NCBI GenBank assembly: GCA_963629575.1
Contig: CAVGIM010000011.1
Location: 1 to 59,841, forward strand
From: Hallerella sp963629575
Lineage (GTDB): Bacteria > Fibrobacterota > Fibrobacteria > Fibrobacterales > Fibrobacteraceae
Direction of reading: 5' to 3'
Length of the DNA stretch: 59,841 bases
Part shown: one piece after another, positions 58,395-59,841 of the stretch
How positions within the stretch are numbered: position 1 is the first letter of the stretch
Layout of the letters: the number at the start of each line of letters is the position of its first letter
Position numbers and translations under genes: made by a program
Notes under the pieces: generated by a model
Databases searched by the model: none
Seen by the model: only the letters and a program-made list of their open reading frames with translations
What the model was told of the DNA's origin: nothing

Positions 58395-59472
58395 TTTTCG
58401 AAACGATATCCCTGGCGTCGGAAAATGCGCAGATCGGGAGACTGAACGTTTCCCGGGAAAGGGCCATGGCCTGGATGTTTCTTTTGGCATCCGTCCTCGT
58501 GTCGGGAAACCTCGCAAAGAAAGGCTCCGCGGAGAGAGGGCGCTCGTAATAGATTCGCGTGGGAATTCCCGAGCGGGACAACTTTTCGACGATCGAGTCC
58601 CTGTCCTTGCAGCGAACGGCGTATTGCGCATGGACGCTCGTGTTTCCGGCGTTGATTTTCGGAACCCGAAATCCTGGCGTTTCGGAAAAAAACGCGTTGT
58701 AGATTCTGGCGTTTTCTTCGCGTCGGGAAAGCTCTTCTTTTAGATGCTTGCGCTTTTCGAGAAGAATCGCCGCCTGGATAGCGTCAAGTCGGCTGTTCGT
58801 CCCGAGGGAGGCGTAAAGACCGTTCGCATCCTTTCCGTGCATCGCGAAACGCTTCGCTTTGAAAAAAATCTTTTCGTCGTCGGTTAGAACGGCTCCGCCG
58901 TCCCCGTAGGCACCGAAAGGCTTTGTCGGGTAAAAGCTCGTCGCGGCGACCGTTCCGAGAGAGCCCGCCGCCTTTTCGCCTTGAAACGCTCCGATGCTCT
59001 GTGCGGCATCTTCTAGAATCCAGAGACCGTGTTTCCTGGCAATTTTCTTCAGTCCATCGTAATTCGCGCACTGCCCGAAAAGATCCACGGCGATAATTCC
59101 GACGGTCTTCTCCGAAATCAATTCTTCGACGGAATCCGGCGAAATCAGGAAGTCTTCGCCGACATCGGCAAAGCGCGGAATTCCTCCCGACAGGACAACC
59201 GCATTCGCTGTCGCGACAAAAGTATAGTCCGGGACTATCACTTCGTCTCCGTGTTCCAGGTCCAGGGCGGCAAGCGAAAGGCAAAGCGCGCTCGTTCCGC
59301 TCGCGCAGGAAAGCGCAAACCGTACATTCGTATCGCTAGCGAGAAGCCTTTCGAATTCTTCGACGGATTGTCCTCCGATCGGGTTTCCGCTACGGAGAAC
59401 GGAAGCGATGGCAAGGTCAATTTCCTTTTGATAGGCTGCGTATTGGGCGCTGAGATTGACGAACGGAAGCAT
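58372..59472 (-). CDS. DegT/DnrJ/EryC1/StrS-family aminotransferase
   Basis: A 366-residue PLP-dependent sugar aminotransferase-type enzyme: CASGTSALCLSLAAL near 56-70, DYTFVATANAV, WILEDAAQSIGA and the PLP Lys184 in FYPTKPFGAYGDGG. It transfers an amino group to a keto-sugar nucleotide, usually for surface polysaccharides. Normal length for the family. MLPFVNLSAQYAAYQKEI is a typical start. No partner sugar-modifying genes are in the window. It is convergent with the frameshifted DUF4421-like gene. Confidence 0.93.
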   Translation of the reverse strand: MLPFVNLSAQYAAYQKEIDLAIASVLRSGNPIGGQSVEEFERLLASDTNVRFALSCASGTSALCLSLAALDLEHGDEVIVPDYTFVATANAVVLSGGIPRFADVGEDFLISPDSVEELISEKTVGIIAVDLFGQCANYDGLKKIARKHGLWILEDAAQSIGAFQGEKAAGSLGTVAATSFYPTKPFGAYGDGGAVLTDDEKIFFKAKRFAMHGKDANGLYASLGTNSRLDAIQAAILLEKRKHLKEELSRREENARIYNAFFSETPGFRVPKINAGNTSVHAQYAVRCKDRDSIVEKLSRSGIPTRIYYERPLSAEPFFARFPDTRTDAKRNIQAMALSRETFSLPICAFSDARDIVSKIKTALSP

Positions 59473-59571
59473 GGCGTAAAGTTAAAAAAGCGCAGGCATC
59501 GGGAAATAGAATTTAGGAAACAGAGCGTTTCTGCGTGCATTTTCTTCTAAGCGGTCTTAGTGAAGAGTGGA

Positions 59572-59616
59572 GTGTTGAGAGTGAAGTGTTCGCTAAGCGA
59601 TTTGCAAAGCCTTGTA
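59572..59616. repeat. Dispersed repeat family 3, inverted partner of 23959-24000
   Basis: GAAGTGTTCGCTAAGCGAT with flanking bases is the near reverse complement of the segment after MITE-like copy B at 23.96-24.00 kb. GAGTGGAGTGTTGA-like text recurs near the window's left edge (about 66-80). The region 59473-59841 contains no gene, only this composite repeat block. Confidence 0.75.
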
Positions 59617-59625
59617 CGATAAACA

Positions 59626-59713
59626 GTCATCCTGGAGCGAAGCAGCGCGGAGCGATAGGATCCACACAGTTCTGTCTGGATTCTATCGGGGCTTTTAGCC
59701 CCTCCAGAATGAC
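59626..59713. repeat. MITE-like dispersed repeat, copy C
   Basis: An 88-base element with ends GTCATCCTGGAG and CTCCAGAATGAC, the reverse-complement counterpart of copy B. A further left end begins at 59735 (GTCATCCTGGAG) and runs into a CCTGTC-tgcc-GACAGG hairpin at 59755-59770, as if a truncated fourth copy. Confidence 0.8.
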
Positions 59714-59785
59714 GGTTGACGATGACGCTTTTCTGTCATCCTGGAGCGGAGCGACCTGTCTGCCGACAGGCAGGTAGGATCCATA

Positions 59786-59841
59786 GTCAGAGCTTAGAAC
59801 TGAGAGCTTAGATCTGAGTTTCGCAGACGTTTAGGTTCAAA
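59786..59841. repeat. Dispersed repeat family 2, copy 2
   Basis: Reverse complement of 23748-23803 with a few mismatches, continuing to the window edge, so its true end is not visible. Confidence 0.85.

Overview
The window reads as chromosomal DNA of a Fibrobacter-like bacterium (phylum Fibrobacterota). The taxonomic inference rests on several signals: FISUMP-type surface domains (the Fibrobacter succinogenes major paralogous domain) at the left edge and near 31.7-32.3 kb, two very large secreted GH9 cellulases in tandem, a LexA-box-like motif of the Fibrobacter kind in the recA and ruvA promoters, and many outer-membrane and lipoproteins typical of a Gram-negative polysaccharide degrader. 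No rRNA, tRNA or CRISPR array was recognised.

Layout. 0-1 kb: dispersed repeat and a decayed FISUMP lipoprotein. 1.0-1.8 kb: rplU-rpmA. 1.9-6.0 kb (minus): a three-gene two-component locus (membrane histidine kinase, single-domain receiver, NtrC-like regulator). 6.0-18.7 kb (minus): two giant GH9 enzymes, each apparently its own transcription unit. 18.8-23.7 kb: PKD-like lipoprotein, recA and cinA (minus), and a DUF5683-like envelope protein. 23.7-24.2 kb: gene-free repeat block. 24.2-41.0 kb: accessory island, all on the plus strand. 41.1-59.5 kb: core genes (pyruvate kinase, Pi transporter with a PhoB/PhoR pair, aconitase, ruvAB, envelope proteins, a YkgJ/SprT-like/FliB-like operon with a frameshifted fourth gene, and a DegT-family aminotransferase). 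The window ends in an inverted copy of the 23.7-24.0 kb repeat block, so the island and much core DNA lie between inverted repeats.

The island has three parts. First, a RiPP-type locus: a TIM-barrel metal hydrolase, a small acidic protein, a 40-residue Cys-containing precursor-like peptide, a transcription-attenuator hairpin, an AT-rich membrane protein and a radical SAM/SPASM maturase. Second, a chaperone-like triad: a DUF285-repeat protein fused to a GrpE domain, a lid-less Hsp70, and a type II membrane protein carrying an exported FISUMP domain. Third, a tandem family of six proteins built from a duplicated Api92/YubB-like module plus a short DUF285 tail (three long, three reduced to the tail), bordered by two paralogous small secreted proteins and joined by an M15-like peptidase. 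The same header motif (consensus V-x-[RK]-[ND]-x-x-H-L-x-x-L) precedes DUF285 in both the GrpE fusion and the array proteins, so parts two and three appear to be one family and possibly one system.

All functional statements come from reading motifs by eye; no database search was possible. Start codons were chosen from ribosome-binding sites and family length.
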